Shown in pieces: positions 50,305 through 60,488 of a stretch of 64,000 nt of DNA; the stretch's first letter is position 1, and each line of letters opens with the position of its first letter. The stretch is taken from assembly GCA_018806915.1 (NCBI GenBank), contig JAGKQI010000034.1, forward strand, positions 1,240,001 to 1,304,000, in the 5' to 3' direction. The DNA comes from Phytophthora colocasiae (Eukaryota > Oomycota > Peronosporomycetes > Peronosporales > Peronosporaceae). The notes under the pieces were generated by a model, which saw only the letters and a list, made by a program, of their open reading frames with translations, had not been told where the DNA came from and searched no databases. A program made the position numbers and the translations under genes.

Positions 50305-51888
50305 CTATGCTGACTTGACGTGCTTGTTTTCACCAACTACGGACTCAAGAGCACCATTCATCGCGGCTAAAAACTGCTCGCCGAACTCCTCATCCGAAAA
50401 TCGCAAGGATGACTTGCGTGCTACAGATCGCATCTCGGTTGCTTCTGTTGGAGACTTCTGCAGCAACGACAGCATCTTGTCCGCATATTCATTTGCTGTT
50501 AATGCAAGACACCCGGTCTCAGGCTTTACGATATCAGCCTTGGGACCGCCGGAGTTGTTAGCGACAACAAGCATACCCGCTGCCATCATCTCCACATTGC
50601 TGATACCAAAGTGCTCGTTGAACATGGTGTGTATACCAATGGAGCTTGTTGCTAGGTACTGCTTCAGCTCGGCGAAGCTTGCGTTAACCACGAAATCCAC
50701 ACGATCCGCAATGCCCAAGTCTTTCGCCTGTTGCCTCAGTGTCTCCACACGAGCTTCATCGTCGGAATTGCGGCAGCTCCCCAGCAAAACAAGGTGGAAG
50801 TCCTTGAACTTCTTCATCTGCTCCGCATACTTCGTCAGCAGCACTTGAAAGGCCTGCAGCTGCAACAGTTGGTTCTTCTCCGGTCGAAACTGAGATACTG
50901 ACAGAGCAATTGGCTTGCGATCTTCAAGACTGAAGCCCATGTACTCCCGCATGGCTCCACAGGGTGGGTACACGATCGTTGGCGCCTTGCCCCATAGCTG
51001 TTTGATGTGGTTGTACGTCCACGTTGAGTTGACCATGGCGACGTCAGTGCAGTATTTCCCCACCAAGCTGTATACACCTGCAAAGAGGCGGTAGTAAATA
51101 TACTTCGCCGTAGATCTGGACGAGCTTGAAGCGATGGCTGCATCGTTGTTGAATCCCGAGTCACGCTGCTGCACTTTGGAGATCATGTCGGTCGAGATCA
51201 TCGGGTAGTGAACATAGGCAACCACAGTGCAGGCATACAACAAGCTAGCTACAACGTAGGAAAACGGACAACCCGTAGTGTCCACCCAGAGTTGGGGATA
51301 CAAACCCTGTTTGGAGCTCTGCTGTACAGCCTCCAGGGCGAGTCGGATGTGAGCCACGCTTTGCCATAGCAACGTGAAGCTTGGATAACGACTAGGATCC
51401 AGGATCTCGCGACTGGGTAGCGGTATGAGCGTCACGTAGCGTTCTACTTGCAGCATCTTGAGCTCTGGGAGGTTAAACTCGTTAGCTGCTCTGTCCACGA
51501 GCTCCTTGGCTGACAGTCCGTCGTCTCCAGCATACAGTGCGATCTTCAGTTCTCTATCTGCTGTCTGAAAGCGCTGAACGAGCGCTAAAAGCGCGCAATA
51601 AAGCACGCGTTCGCCTCCTCCGCCTCCATTGGCATATGGATGGAAAACGCCGATAGTGGGAGCTTTAGGCGTAAATTTATGTGCCGCATTACGTGATTTT
51701 ATGAAGGACCGACGCTTGATAAACAGGGATATAGCAATAGCTGATACTACGAGCAGTAGCGGCGACAGGAAGAGCGCGAGCAGCGGCAGCGAGGATCCCA
51801 TCTTGGATGCGGAATCGGAGTGAATGTCTGTCTGCCACGTCGATGATGTGGAGGAACACAATTTAGTGTAGACCACATGTATAGTCAT
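50305..51888 (-). CDS. ALG11: ALG11, GDP-mannose:Man3GlcNAc2-PP-dolichol alpha-1,2-mannosyltransferase
   Basis: Adds the fourth and fifth mannoses to the lipid-linked N-glycan precursor on the cytosolic face of the ER. An N-terminal membrane anchor (LLALFLSPLLLVVSAIAISLF) is followed by the GT4 fold with HPYANGGGGGERVL, WVDTTGCPFSY, VAYVHYPMISTDM, SVSQFRPEKNQLLQL and the EX7E region NEHFGISNVEMMAAGML. Length of about 500 residues is normal. The ATG at 51801 (MGSSLPLLALF) puts the anchor at the very N terminus and is the likely start. The ATG at 51888 adds 29 residues. It diverges from the FHA gene. Confidence 0.95.
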   Translation of the reverse strand: MTIHVVYTKLCSSTSSTWQTDIHSDSASKMGSSLPLLALFLSPLLLVVSAIAISLFIKRRSFIKSRNAAHKFTPKAPTIGVFHPYANGGGGGERVLYCALLALVQRFQTADRELKIALYAGDDGLSAKELVDRAANEFNLPELKMLQVERYVTLIPLPSREILDPSRYPSFTLLWQSVAHIRLALEAVQQSSKQGLYPQLWVDTTGCPFSYVVASLLYACTVVAYVHYPMISTDMISKVQQRDSGFNNDAAIASSSSRSTAKYIYYRLFAGVYSLVGKYCTDVAMVNSTWTYNHIKQLWGKAPTIVYPPCGAMREYMGFSLEDRKPIALSVSQFRPEKNQLLQLQAFQVLLTKYAEQMKKFKDFHLVLLGSCRNSDDEARVETLRQQAKDLGIADRVDFVVNASFAELKQYLATSSIGIHTMFNEHFGISNVEMMAAGMLVVANNSGGPKADIVKPETGCLALTANEYADKMLSLLQKSPTEATEMRSVARKSSLRFSDEEFGEQFLAAMNGALESVVGENKHVKSA

Positions 51889-52073
51889 GGGTACAAATTA
51901 GTTCCAGCTGCTGGGGAGACGGTTGTGAGCAGTGTCAATTGCCGCCGCGTGCCTCTTCCTTGCATCGCCTGAGCCGCTCGACTGTACACCACCGGGCAGT
52001 TCTAAATTGCGGTCGCGAAGGAAGGGCTCTCGTACGTACGTCTCTTGGTGTTGCCTTCTGGAAGAATCCCTAG

Positions 52074-53396
52074 ATGGAGAAGGTGACCTCATCTCGATAC
52101 CGCAGCCGCAGCGGACGATCGCGCCGACACTCGCAGTCCATGGTACACTGGAGCTGGCTGCATGCGACTGCTTACTCGTCCGCTATTGTGGCGTCCGTTG
52201 CCTACATGCACAACCAGCTCACGCTCTACTTCAAAAGTCTCGACGCGCAGCAAGTGAATGACGAACTACTGTACAGTCTCGCTACAGTTGCGGCAGTTGG
52301 CAGTGAACAGCTTGACGGACTACACCATTTGCTATCGGACTTTGCCTCTAGGCTGCGTTGGCTATTGGTAATGCTATCACTTGCGGTCTGGATCGGTACT
52401 CTAGTGCTCTCGCGTCGTTACCAGCTACATTCGCCACTGCGTCGTGTTACCAGTCGTATCAGCGAATATGCAGTCAAGCTACGAAACTGGCGCTCCAGGT
52501 GCACGAAGACAAGGCCGACCAGGCACCACGGCCAGCACCACCACCACTATCGATCGACAACCCGTCCAGACAACTGGAATGACGCTGATTTAGAGATCGA
52601 CGAAAATGATCTCTTGATCGTGTCGTCGTTATCTCCGGAATCGCGCGCCCCCACCAGCACGGAGGCCCAATTCGGTGACAGTGACGTCAGTAACCGAGTT
52701 CGGTGCTTAACAGAGGACAAGGGCGAAGGTAAGATCGTCCGTGCAACCAGCAAAGAAGACCTAGGCGGCAAGATCGTGCTTCATCCACGAGAAGGCGCCC
52801 GCGGTGGACGACATCAGAGCAACCAGATTATCTCAGATGATCCATACGTGAGCCGGTCTCATTTCCAGATTCAATACGACCCGATGGAGAAGGAGTATTA
52901 TCTTCAAGACCTCGGTAGCACGACAGGAACATTCGTGTTTCTCAAACCAGACGCTCCCAAGCGCCTGCATGTGGATGACCGTGTGAAGTTGGGCGACACT
53001 GAGTTTGAAGTGGCAGCTATCGACGAGAATATTACGACGGGGATGCCGTTCTTGCGGCTCCGCTTCACGGATGGACCACTCATTGGAATTTGCCAAACCA
53101 TCGGTAAGACGTCTGTTACGTTGGGTAGACATTCTAGCAACGCCCTGTGTATCACGGAGGACGACTCAATCTCCGGCCGACACAGCGTGATCTCGTACTT
53201 TGGAAACGGCTTCTACATCACGGATCTTCACAGCACCAACGGTACTGCCATCCGTCTCAGCGCCAGTGGCAAGAAGAGCCGACGACGTTATCTTTTGCAT
53301 GGGGACGTGTTCGGTGTGGGTTCCAACCGGTTTATGGTGGAATATTCGCACCAGTTAGCAGCCCAGCGTCGTCTTCCTCCTGAGCTTTCCTCATGA
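52074..53396 (+). CDS. Membrane protein with two C-terminal FHA domains (440 aa)
   Basis: FHA domains bind phosphothreonine peptides. FHA1 (about residues 240-325) has YVSRSHFQIQYDP and LQDLGSTTGTFVFL. FHA2 (about 345-430) has TLGRHSSNALCI, SISGRHSVISYF and ITDLHSTNGTAIRL; both hold the conserved Arg, Ser-x-x-His and Asn/Thr-Gly patterns. An N-terminal segment of about 18 hydrophobic residues (LLVMLSLAVWIGTLVLS) is probably membrane-spanning, followed by a His/Arg-rich linker. This suggests a phospho-reader tethered to a membrane, perhaps with FHA domains in the cytosol. The full protein matches no family I know. The start is the first ATG. It shares a 185-base divergent promoter with ALG11. 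Confidence 0.88.
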   Translation: MEKVTSSRYRSRSGRSRRHSQSMVHWSWLHATAYSSAIVASVAYMHNQLTLYFKSLDAQQVNDELLYSLATVAAVGSEQLDGLHHLLSDFASRLRWLLVMLSLAVWIGTLVLSRRYQLHSPLRRVTSRISEYAVKLRNWRSRCTKTRPTRHHGQHHHHYRSTTRPDNWNDADLEIDENDLLIVSSLSPESRAPTSTEAQFGDSDVSNRVRCLTEDKGEGKIVRATSKEDLGGKIVLHPREGARGGRHQSNQIISDDPYVSRSHFQIQYDPMEKEYYLQDLGSTTGTFVFLKPDAPKRLHVDDRVKLGDTEFEVAAIDENITTGMPFLRLRFTDGPLIGICQTIGKTSVTLGRHSSNALCITEDDSISGRHSVISYFGNGFYITDLHSTNGTAIRLSASGKKSRRRYLLHGDVFGVGSNRFMVEYSHQLAAQRRLPPELSS

Positions 53397-53460
53397 GCTT
53401 CTATTTAACGTTTACGTGTAGACTCATTATTTATATCACTGAGAAGGTCCTACTGGTCTC

Positions 53461-53475
53461 ATATCCACAAAATAT
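53461..53475 (+). repeat. Direct repeat ATATCCACAAAATAT, left copy
   Basis: Identical 15-mer at 56615-56629, so the two copies bracket the Crypton gene in the same orientation. Could be the duplicated target or core site of a tyrosine-recombinase element. A chance AT-rich match cannot be excluded. Confidence 0.5.
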
Positions 53476-54229
53476 CAATTTTTTGGTCATGACCAGGGTA
53501 TACAAACAGCGAGTCTAGTAGTGCCCGGTCACACCCAAGTCACAAAATTATTCGAGATAATTATTCCATTCTTGAGATAAAAAATAACAACAGGCAGTCC
53601 TCTCATCTCCAACAATCACTTCGACGCAATAAGGTGCCACCGTCAGTGCAGAACCTTACAAGAGCTGTTCTGTATCGCTTCTTCGTGCCAACTATAAGAC
53701 GTCGTAGAGCAAGGAGGTGTGAACAGACTGCTAATCGCCCTCAACAAAAGAGCGCAGGTGAACGTGCTAACCAACAAGACGGTGTGATGCCAGCCAGGGA
53801 GAATACTACAGCAGGAAGATGACCCCGTATGGCCCAGCCACAATTTCCCTGGACGTTCCAGAAGTAAGCGTACGTTGTGTCTATTGCTACAACTGTGAAT
53901 TAACGATGACCTTGTGTGTGTTAGGAGATGGCAGTCAGGAGAAGACTACAGCAGCAACTACAGCCGAGACACAACCGCCATGGACCATCCAAGTAAAGTA
54001 CAGTTTGACAATTGCTACTACTGTAAATTAACGGTGGTTTTTGTGTGTGTTTAGCTTCAGTATGTTTTGTGTAAGCGATTTTTTACAACGTGCAGCATTG
54101 AGGTGCAGAGCACGAGATACTGTGCGCAACAAATTCAAAACGAGCCGCGTATTTGCCTAACGGCGTGAGCGTTTGTAGGTATGTTATGTGAATTATACTT
54201 CTACAAGCTATCTAAATACTCACGAAATC
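53476..54229. other. Crypton 3' side: no firm gene, two similar intron-like blocks
   Basis: Two blocks have GT-AG borders and similar content: about 53865-53925 (GTAAGCG to GTGTTAG) and about 53991-54051 (GTAAAGT to GTGTTTAG). Both contain TTGCTACAACTGTGAATTAA-like sequence. The exon-like stretch before them (53637-53820) is open but shows no known domain. It may be an old gene remnant or part of the element. Confidence 0.3.
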
Positions 54230-56391
54230 TGACGAAACTGTTCTGCGCCTTGTAGGCGATGAGACCCACTTAATGTCGTCGGCGAATCTCCTTATTTTCC
54301 TCCGTTGTCGACGACTCTCGAAGAACGCTACCACTTCATGTTCAGCAATACATGGCTCTTCCTGTTTTACTAATTCTATCGCGTTGTACAGTGGCTTGCG
54401 ACGACAGTAAAATTAGTGTCAGAGTTTTTTCTCAAAGTGTCCCGAATTGATTCTCCATCTCTCTTCAGAAGGAGTGGCGAAGCCGGTGCTGTACTCTTGC
54501 CAAGCAGCAGTGACAGTGTCAATTTGCCGAGACATTCGGAAGTCAGGACACACTGATGCTGGTTCAGGTACGTCTGACTGCTCATAATTTCCAGTACTAG
54601 TTACGCGAGTGTGTGGGTTACTAATGTTGGAAATGTCAGAAGTTGTTGCAGGATTGCGTGTTGGATGCCTCTATGGAGACGTGTGTGTTTTCGGCCTGTA
54701 GCCGGGTTCCCAATGCAACTAGCGTCTCTCAAGACGCAACTGAATCTGCTCTTTATGCGATTGAGCCGACGCTTTGATTTCAGAGGTTAGTCGCTCCGAA
54801 CCCACTGTTAATATGTTGGAATAATTGGGCTGTTGTTGATCTCAACTCCTTTATGTCCTCAGATACGATTGGCATGGCTTGTTGTAGGAGCGAATGTTCA
54901 GGATGCTGAGTTGTCGTTACAGTCTGCAGAAGTTCGTCCCGGAAAGCATGAAACAAGACACTGCTGAATATTGGATGCAGGAACAATGGGTGTGTGTAGT
55001 TCATATGCATCAAAATGACGACGTCTTGTAGAATAACAACTCGCATGTATCGCAATAAATCGACAAAGCTTTTTCCGGCGATTTCGCGACCTCAGCTAAC
55101 ATAACCTTTTCCGATTCGTCCAGGTTAGGAAATATCATCGCTTGTAAGTCTAGTGGAGGTTCCAAGAGTGACCGGGGATGTAATATCGATTTGCTTCTGG
55201 ACCAAAGCCGGCGAGAACTCGGAGACAATCAAATGGGATTACGTGATTTGCGTAAGCTCCATTCCTGCTCTTTGTTGCCCAGTGACCTTGTTTATCGACG
55301 GATTCGGCTGATGCACCGCCTGATTCAGCAGTTGCAGCTTGCTTTCGGCCTAGTTGGGTTTTGATTGTGCTTTGGACCCCAATTAAACTATATATCGCTT
55401 TCAATGCTGAGTACTGCTGAGGTACGTCGATTGGATCGTGGGTCCCGCGCCTTTTAGCACGAAGATTGGGTACCAGTGTTCTCGTTTACTGAAGTCTGGC
55501 CAGACCGATGAAAAAAGTAGAGAGCCAACGCGCTAAATGGACAGCGTTCTACATTTTTGTGTCTCATCAAAGCAGTCTCTTCGACGTTTCCGTACTGATT
55601 TTTCTTTGATTTCCTCCACACAGAACGCAGTAGACTGGCACCACATACACCTTCGTTTTCGTAGACAATGAGGCCGATATGAGGTAAGCACAAGCGTCGT
55701 ATGTTGTCTCCACGAGATGACAAACCCAACGAGAGCAAAACATCTGCACGATGACGAAGCCCTTCTTCGGTGCCGCAATTGAACATTTCATCTACTATTC
55801 TTTGAACTGTCGATTCACTGAACGTTGCATCCACCATTGTCTTTTCACCAGCATCTTGAAATGTGTCAGCTTCATGTTGTACCGTAGCCACTTTTTTTTT
55901 TGCTTTAGCAGCTCTTTGACAGTATTTGGCCGAACCGGTTGACGGATATTCGTTCCTAAACTAAATTGCAGCCTCCACAAATCCATTATTGCGTTAACAT
56001 ACGCAGCTAGGGTCGAATGACCGATTACAGCACCAACATCAGCGTCGCTACGTGTAGACGTATCACCAGAATCTGAAGACGTACATCCAGTATCAGATTT
56101 ACGTTTCCTTCCGCGTTTTCGGACATGACGGTTCTGTATTGACGAGAGAAACAGCACCATCTTTGACTCGTTGACTAGCTCGTCGCTATAGCCTTTGCTC
56201 TTCATCCATTCAAGAAACTCGAGCGCTTTTGGAGAGTAGAGAAGTGTTGTAGCGTTAGGTCTTTGAGAATTTCTCGTAGCATGAACACGAAGTACGGCTT
56301 CTTTTTCCTGTAGTGCAAGTTGAATGGCCTGTTCGTTGTGTGCAGCCAACAGCGCAGCAGCACTTGATGCTGGGTGGGTAATTACACCCAC
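54230..56391 (-). pseudogene. Crypton tyrosine-recombinase gene, frameshifted
   Basis: The minus strand holds, in pieces, a Crypton-type protein common in oomycetes. N terminus 56391 onward: SPKALEFLEWMKSKGYSDEL. Catalytic region: LRHRADVLLSLGLSSRGDN, then MRHKNVERCPFSALALYFF. The region with the presumed nucleophilic tyrosine is near AYANHVIPFDCL (about 55240). A C-terminal GCR1-like DNA-binding region, MSRQIDTVTAAWQEYSTG, lies near 54500. Continuity needs frame changes near 55850, 55490, 55395, 55200 and further down, so no functional recombinase can be made. Cryptons move by tyrosine-recombinase chemistry without terminal inverted repeats. Fragment order is collinear, so decay is by small indels, not rearrangement. 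Confidence 0.82.
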
Positions 56392-56614
56392 ACCTGTGCA
56401 TTCGTATCACGAACGACCTACGTTAGACCTACTCTGGAAGTGAATTGAAGTCGTATTCGTACCATTGATATTACGGCAGGACTGCTGCTCGGACATAATT
56501 CCCAGTTTCTTTTGCACTTGGCATTGCTTTTTTTTACTGTTTTGGAAAATTGCTATTTATACTCGGTCACAAAACTAATAATACCGTGGTCACAACCCTA
56601 TGACTGTAGAATAG

Positions 56615-56629
56615 ATATCCACAAAATAT
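56615..56629 (+). repeat. Direct repeat ATATCCACAAAATAT, right copy
   Basis: Identical to 53461-53475. It lies between the Crypton start codon and the Fanzor-associated hairpin. Confidence 0.5.
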
Positions 56630-56635
56630 TTTTGT

Positions 56636-56693
56636 GTGGCTGGCTACGCAACCCTGTACTAGTAGCGCTTACGCTACAGGTCTTTCCAGCCAC
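56636..56693 (-). ncRNA. Candidate Fanzor guide-RNA scaffold hairpin
   Basis: On the minus strand, GTGGCTGG pairs perfectly with CCAGCCAC across 42 bases. Inside, CCTG pairs with CAGG and TAGCG with CGCTA around a TAAG loop, giving a three-part stem. It begins 20 bases after the Fanzor stop codon. In TnpB and Fanzor systems the guide RNA (omega RNA / fRNA) comes from the 3' end of the gene and the adjoining element end, so place and strand fit. No transcript was seen, and the guide segment and element end are undefined. Confidence 0.45.
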
Positions 56694-56713
56694 GTTTTTT
56701 CAGTCGATGCCTG

Positions 56714-58968
56714 CTATTTTCCTCGCCGGAACGCTCTCAGCCGTCTCGCTCCGTGCTTGCCCTTTAGTCCGCTCAGTAGTAGCTCAAGCATGTTTCTCGC
56801 CGCATTAACATCCCGATTCCAGAAGTTGGTCTTGCAGCAACTGTTAGTACAGCGCAATACGTTTCTACAGTAGAGCAGCGAAGAACGATTTTCCGACTCG
56901 CAAGCTTTGGGTTTCTGAACTTGGACATCTCTGCAATCTCCTTTAACTCTTTCGGGGAAGGATTGTCCTTCGTCCGCACGTCCACTTCGTCGTCTTTCCT
57001 CTTGATATTGTTGAACAAACGAGTTTGCTTCAGACGCTTGTGACAGCAGGAGCACGTGAGGCTGGTGCGAAACTCGTCCATTGGAATCACCGTCGCCCTC
57101 TTCTTCAGCGCCTCGACAAAACCTTTGACTGGGCCTGTAGGGTGACCTCTGATACCGTCTCTCCGACTCCAGTCGCCATAAGCGATACACACGCGTTTGC
57201 TAGGTTTGGGAACGATTCGCGCCGCTAAAGTCGTCAAGACCGCCAACTTAGCGCGATCCTGGGTGAACCTCCACCGCAGGAAGGCTTGTTCTGCAGAGAA
57301 CGCGAGTAGGAACCGGACGTGTAACCAGAAGAAGTGGAGACGGTCCAAGTAGAGATCGTAGTTCGCGGTCTTGAATGAAGGCATCGCTCGTACAACGGCT
57401 GCGTACCACGGCTCGCGCTTCTTGAGTTTCTCGTAGGAACATCGGAAATCGTTCATACGCGCCAAATGTCGGTACTCACGTGTCGAAATTGCAACAATAC
57501 GCTCTCGTTGCTTTCGCTCTTTCTTACGAGCTCTGGCTCGCTGTTGCCGTCGGCGAATGGAGCGATGGCGCCTACGAGTGGAAAGATGACCCACTGAGAC
57601 GGCAGTGACGAGAGATCGCATCCCGGGGCCGAGCTTGAATAACTCCTTGCCAAAGGTATCCTTTTTAGCTATCTCTTCCGGGGTCTTCACTTTGCTCTTC
57701 TTTGGTGTCATTGAGCTGGTTGGAGCTGCCGTCCCGTCGTTCTTCTTTCTCTTCTTCCGCGGATCCCGCTCCTTTACGACAACCGAGGTCGTAGTCACTG
57801 GTCGGATCATGGTGATCGACACCCCGTAGCCGTTGGTCTTGAGTTCATCTGCGAACTTGCGGTTCCGTGTCTCAAACTGCTCAACATCGAACACCTTCCG
57901 CAAAATCTGACTTCGGTGCTTCTGGAACGTCTGCAGGCTGAACGGCAGTCGATCTACTTCCGGCAACTCGGTGCTCATGAACTCTTTGAGTTTGGGATCG
58001 CGAATAAGGCGAGTGAAGAGACTGAACAGAGTCGTTGCATTTATCTTCACGTAGGCTGCCTGGTAAGAGGTCGACACTGGCAACAGAGAGTACACTCGGA
58101 CTCCCTTGGTCTTCGGGTGTTTGGCGGCGAACTTCTCCATGAAAGTCAACATGTCGTACAGTTTGTGTATGAAGTGGGTGCTGTTAGCTCGCACTTGCCA
58201 TTGCCATGGTACGATCCCAAGCCACACACGAAGCTCCTTTTCCACCGGGTCGCTTGTTTCATCCCACTGAGTCCACTGCTTCACCATTTTTCCTGTGGGG
58301 TGGCCGTCGTCGTCATTTTCGGGTACCGACTTTACGCGATAACAGCTATCCACCAGTTTCTTTGTCTGCTTGTACGGGAGCTCCACCTTCCCCTCCTCTG
58401 CGTACTTGAATCGGATGTACTGATGCAGTCTTCGTCTGAAGTGCAGAGCGACCATATTGAGGGCGTTGATCGACATGAGCTTCGCCAGCTCGTTGATCAT
58501 GCGACTTGCATCGCCCGTGAACTCTGCTTGATACGACGTCACCTGTTCACGCCCTGCCCAGTACCGCTGGCAGGTCTCGTGAAATGCTGCGTACTGCGTC
58601 TCGGCCTTCGGTCGATCTCGCAGCTCGATGTTCTTCAACGTCGCAGCGCAGCATCGGTAGAAGAACATCTGCTCCAAGACGGGCACATCATCCTTCTCCT
58701 TCAGACAACGCAAGACGTGGAGGTTGGCGAGGTGCCAACCCTCCAACTGCACTTGCTTCATAACCACACAAACTCTCTTGATTTCCTCCACTAGCTCCGG
58801 GAGTCGACAGACGCGAGTCAGCTTGCAGATCACGCTAGAGTGGATCTTTTTCGTGCTCTGCTTTAGTTGATAGGTCGACGAGGGTTCTTGCGATGGAGTC
58901 GGGAACGGAGATAGCTCTTCAGCCTCGGCCTCGGCCTCGTTGTCTTCCTTCTTACGCTTGCGCCCCAT
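56714..58968 (-). pseudogene. Fanzor (eukaryotic TnpB-like RNA-guided nuclease), degenerate
   Basis: The protein has the Fanzor/TnpB C-terminal signature: a first RuvC aspartate, a glutamate, TS before a four-cysteine zinc finger, then RD. Here DEFRTSLTCSCCHKRL (Glu 632) and RCTNSCCKTNFWNRDVNAAR (near 56800) are clear. Two lesions: the first RuvC Asp is Gly (LGPGMRSLVTAV, residue 447, a single-base difference from Asp), and a one-base frame change near 56880 separates the zinc finger halves. Read in one frame the product ends at 56773 without RD. The N terminus MGRKRKKEDNEAEA and KKRKKN near residue 420 look like nuclear signals. Fanzor genes often ride on DNA transposons. Here a Crypton gene follows on the same strand. 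Confidence 0.85.
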
Positions 58969-59470
58969 GACGCAGAATGCAGAATTAAGTGAAGTGAACT
59001 CCAACTTGGTGCATTGGACAAAGTTCCAGTGAATGAATGTTTCCGAGATCAGATGCGCTCGAGATTGCATCCTACCACCCGACAATTAATGGATGCCGAT
59101 CTTCGTCCAGGAACCTGTGAGAAGTACCTAGAGTCGTACGGACGGCGCTTCCTTACATTTCCAAAACGAGGCTTTCCGTCTGCGCACCCAGACCAAGAGC
59201 TCGTGTTGGCAGCCACCTGCAGTGGTACCAACGCGCTGCTGGCCAAGAAGGCACCCAAATACCGTTGCGTGGTCGCAGTGCAGTTCTAACACGCCACAAT
59301 TCATCCTTTGCTGTCTAACTTGATTAAACCTTGATAAATTAATCAAACACTGTTTTACCGGACGGAAAGTCATTAACCGGATATAAAACCTCTTTGACCG
59401 TATCTCGAAAGGTGGTCGAAGTTCAGTTTGACAAGCAAAGAGGTCTCCCTTCCGCTCCCCATTCGTGGCC
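58969..59470. other. Region between Fanzor and the RWP-RK gene
   Basis: Holds the small plus-strand ORF 59053-59289 and an AT-rich 3' part (near 59320-59345) with TTGATAAATTAATCAA, a perfect palindrome. The RWP-RK promoter must lie here. The Fanzor element boundary is not identified. Confidence 0.45.
59053..59289 (+). CDS. Small unrecognised ORF (78 aa), possibly a recombinase N-terminal fragment
   Basis: Starts MRSRLHPTTRQLMDADL and ends KYRCVVAVQF. LRPGTCEKYLESYGRRFLTF resembles the start of the SAM-like core-binding domain of tyrosine recombinases (a helix with x-P-x-T-x-x-x-Y), but it is too short to be sure. It may be a second recombinase fragment, debris, or chance. Confidence 0.3.
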   Translation: MRSRLHPTTRQLMDADLRPGTCEKYLESYGRRFLTFPKRGFPSAHPDQELVLAATCSGTNALLAKKAPKYRCVVAVQF

Positions 59471-60412
59471 ATGACACCGCTAAGCATGTCGGACAAAGAG
59501 ATAGAGGCGGGTATATCATTAGTGCACATGACGCAGCAGTTGGGGACCCCTAAAGCTGCGAACGAGGCCGAGACTCCTACGAGCAAGGACGCTCTGCACG
59601 AATCACTAATGGAGGTGGTCGCCAAGCAGGCCGAGAACGAACTACCGTTCCCTGCCCTTACGGCAAAGAAAAAGAAGACCAAACAACCAAATGTGCGACT
59701 TACAGCGCTGTCACGCGAACTCACGCTGGAGGAATTACGCCCTCACTTTGGCCGCCCCATCGTGGAAGTCGCCCGGGAATTCGGCATTTGCACCACATTC
59801 CTCAAGAAGATCTGCCGTCGCTGCGGCATCAAGCGGTGGCCGCACCGGCAGATCCGTTCGTTGAACCGCACGATCCAGATGTTGGAGCAGGTGGAGTCAA
59901 TGTCGACGAGTCCGCAAGATAAGGAGCGCTACGCAGCTCAAATCGAAGAGCTCAAGGAGAAGCAACGCGCAGTGATGGAGGACCCTGACGCGAACGGTAA
60001 GTTGAAGGGAATGAAAAAGTTCGCGGCTCCTAAGGGTGCTACTGATCTACCGTCAACATCTTCTGGTCAGCACAGAAATTCTCTCATGAAGACAACGTCT
60101 GGCAGTGATGCGGAGGCGAACAATCTGTCTGCACTTGCTGTGGCAGTTGGCAGTATCTCAAGTACCACAACCCATAATGCTGGAGTTACGAGAACAACCT
60201 CTGGGTCGTCTCCGTTGGGCGTGCAGATCCCATCTGCGGCGACGTCAATGCTGTCTTCGTTGACGACCCCAATGGATTCTGCAACGAACAAGATCCCATT
60301 GGCGATGAGAATTTCTCCAATGAACCGCAAACTGATAATTGCCAAAACGGATACTGAAAGTCGTCTCCGTAGCACTTCAATCGGTTCGTTGCAGGATCAC
60401 CAAGCGGAGTGA
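59471..60412 (+). CDS. RWP-RK domain transcription factor (313 aa)
   Basis: RWP-RK proteins are DNA-binding regulators of plants, green algae and stramenopiles (nitrogen response, gametogenesis in plants). The domain is at about residues 85-135: LTLEELRPHFGRPIVEVARE, FLKKICRRCGIKRWPHRQI, where RWPHRQ is the family motif (RWPxRK with Gln for Lys). A helical stretch follows, then Ser/Thr-rich sequence. The lysine run KKKKTK before the domain may direct nuclear import. The start is the ATG in GGCCATGAC. No intron. Tandem with the RNF5-like gene, 76 bases downstream. Confidence 0.92.
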   Translation: MTPLSMSDKEIEAGISLVHMTQQLGTPKAANEAETPTSKDALHESLMEVVAKQAENELPFPALTAKKKKTKQPNVRLTALSRELTLEELRPHFGRPIVEVAREFGICTTFLKKICRRCGIKRWPHRQIRSLNRTIQMLEQVESMSTSPQDKERYAAQIEELKEKQRAVMEDPDANGKLKGMKKFAAPKGATDLPSTSSGQHRNSLMKTTSGSDAEANNLSALAVAVGSISSTTTHNAGVTRTTSGSSPLGVQIPSAATSMLSSLTTPMDSATNKIPLAMRISPMNRKLIIAKTDTESRLRSTSIGSLQDHQAE

Positions 60413-60488
60413 TACTTTTCGTAGATAAAAACGTTTAATCGTAAATACGAATAATACAATCGCACTCAAAAACCAACATCGAGAGAGC

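Larger units (their letters stand above)
56392..56713. other. Spacer between the Crypton start and the Fanzor stop
   Basis: No protein gene. Contains the right-hand copy of the 15-bp direct repeat (56615-56629), an AT-rich palindromic patch (CCACAAAATATTTTTGTGTGG, 56619-56639 less one bulge) and the hairpin described separately at 56636-56693. Confidence 0.6.

Noticed and set aside
59014..59289. The small ORF as part of the Fanzor gene
   Set aside because: It is on the opposite strand and outside the Fanzor start; kept only as a low-confidence ORF.
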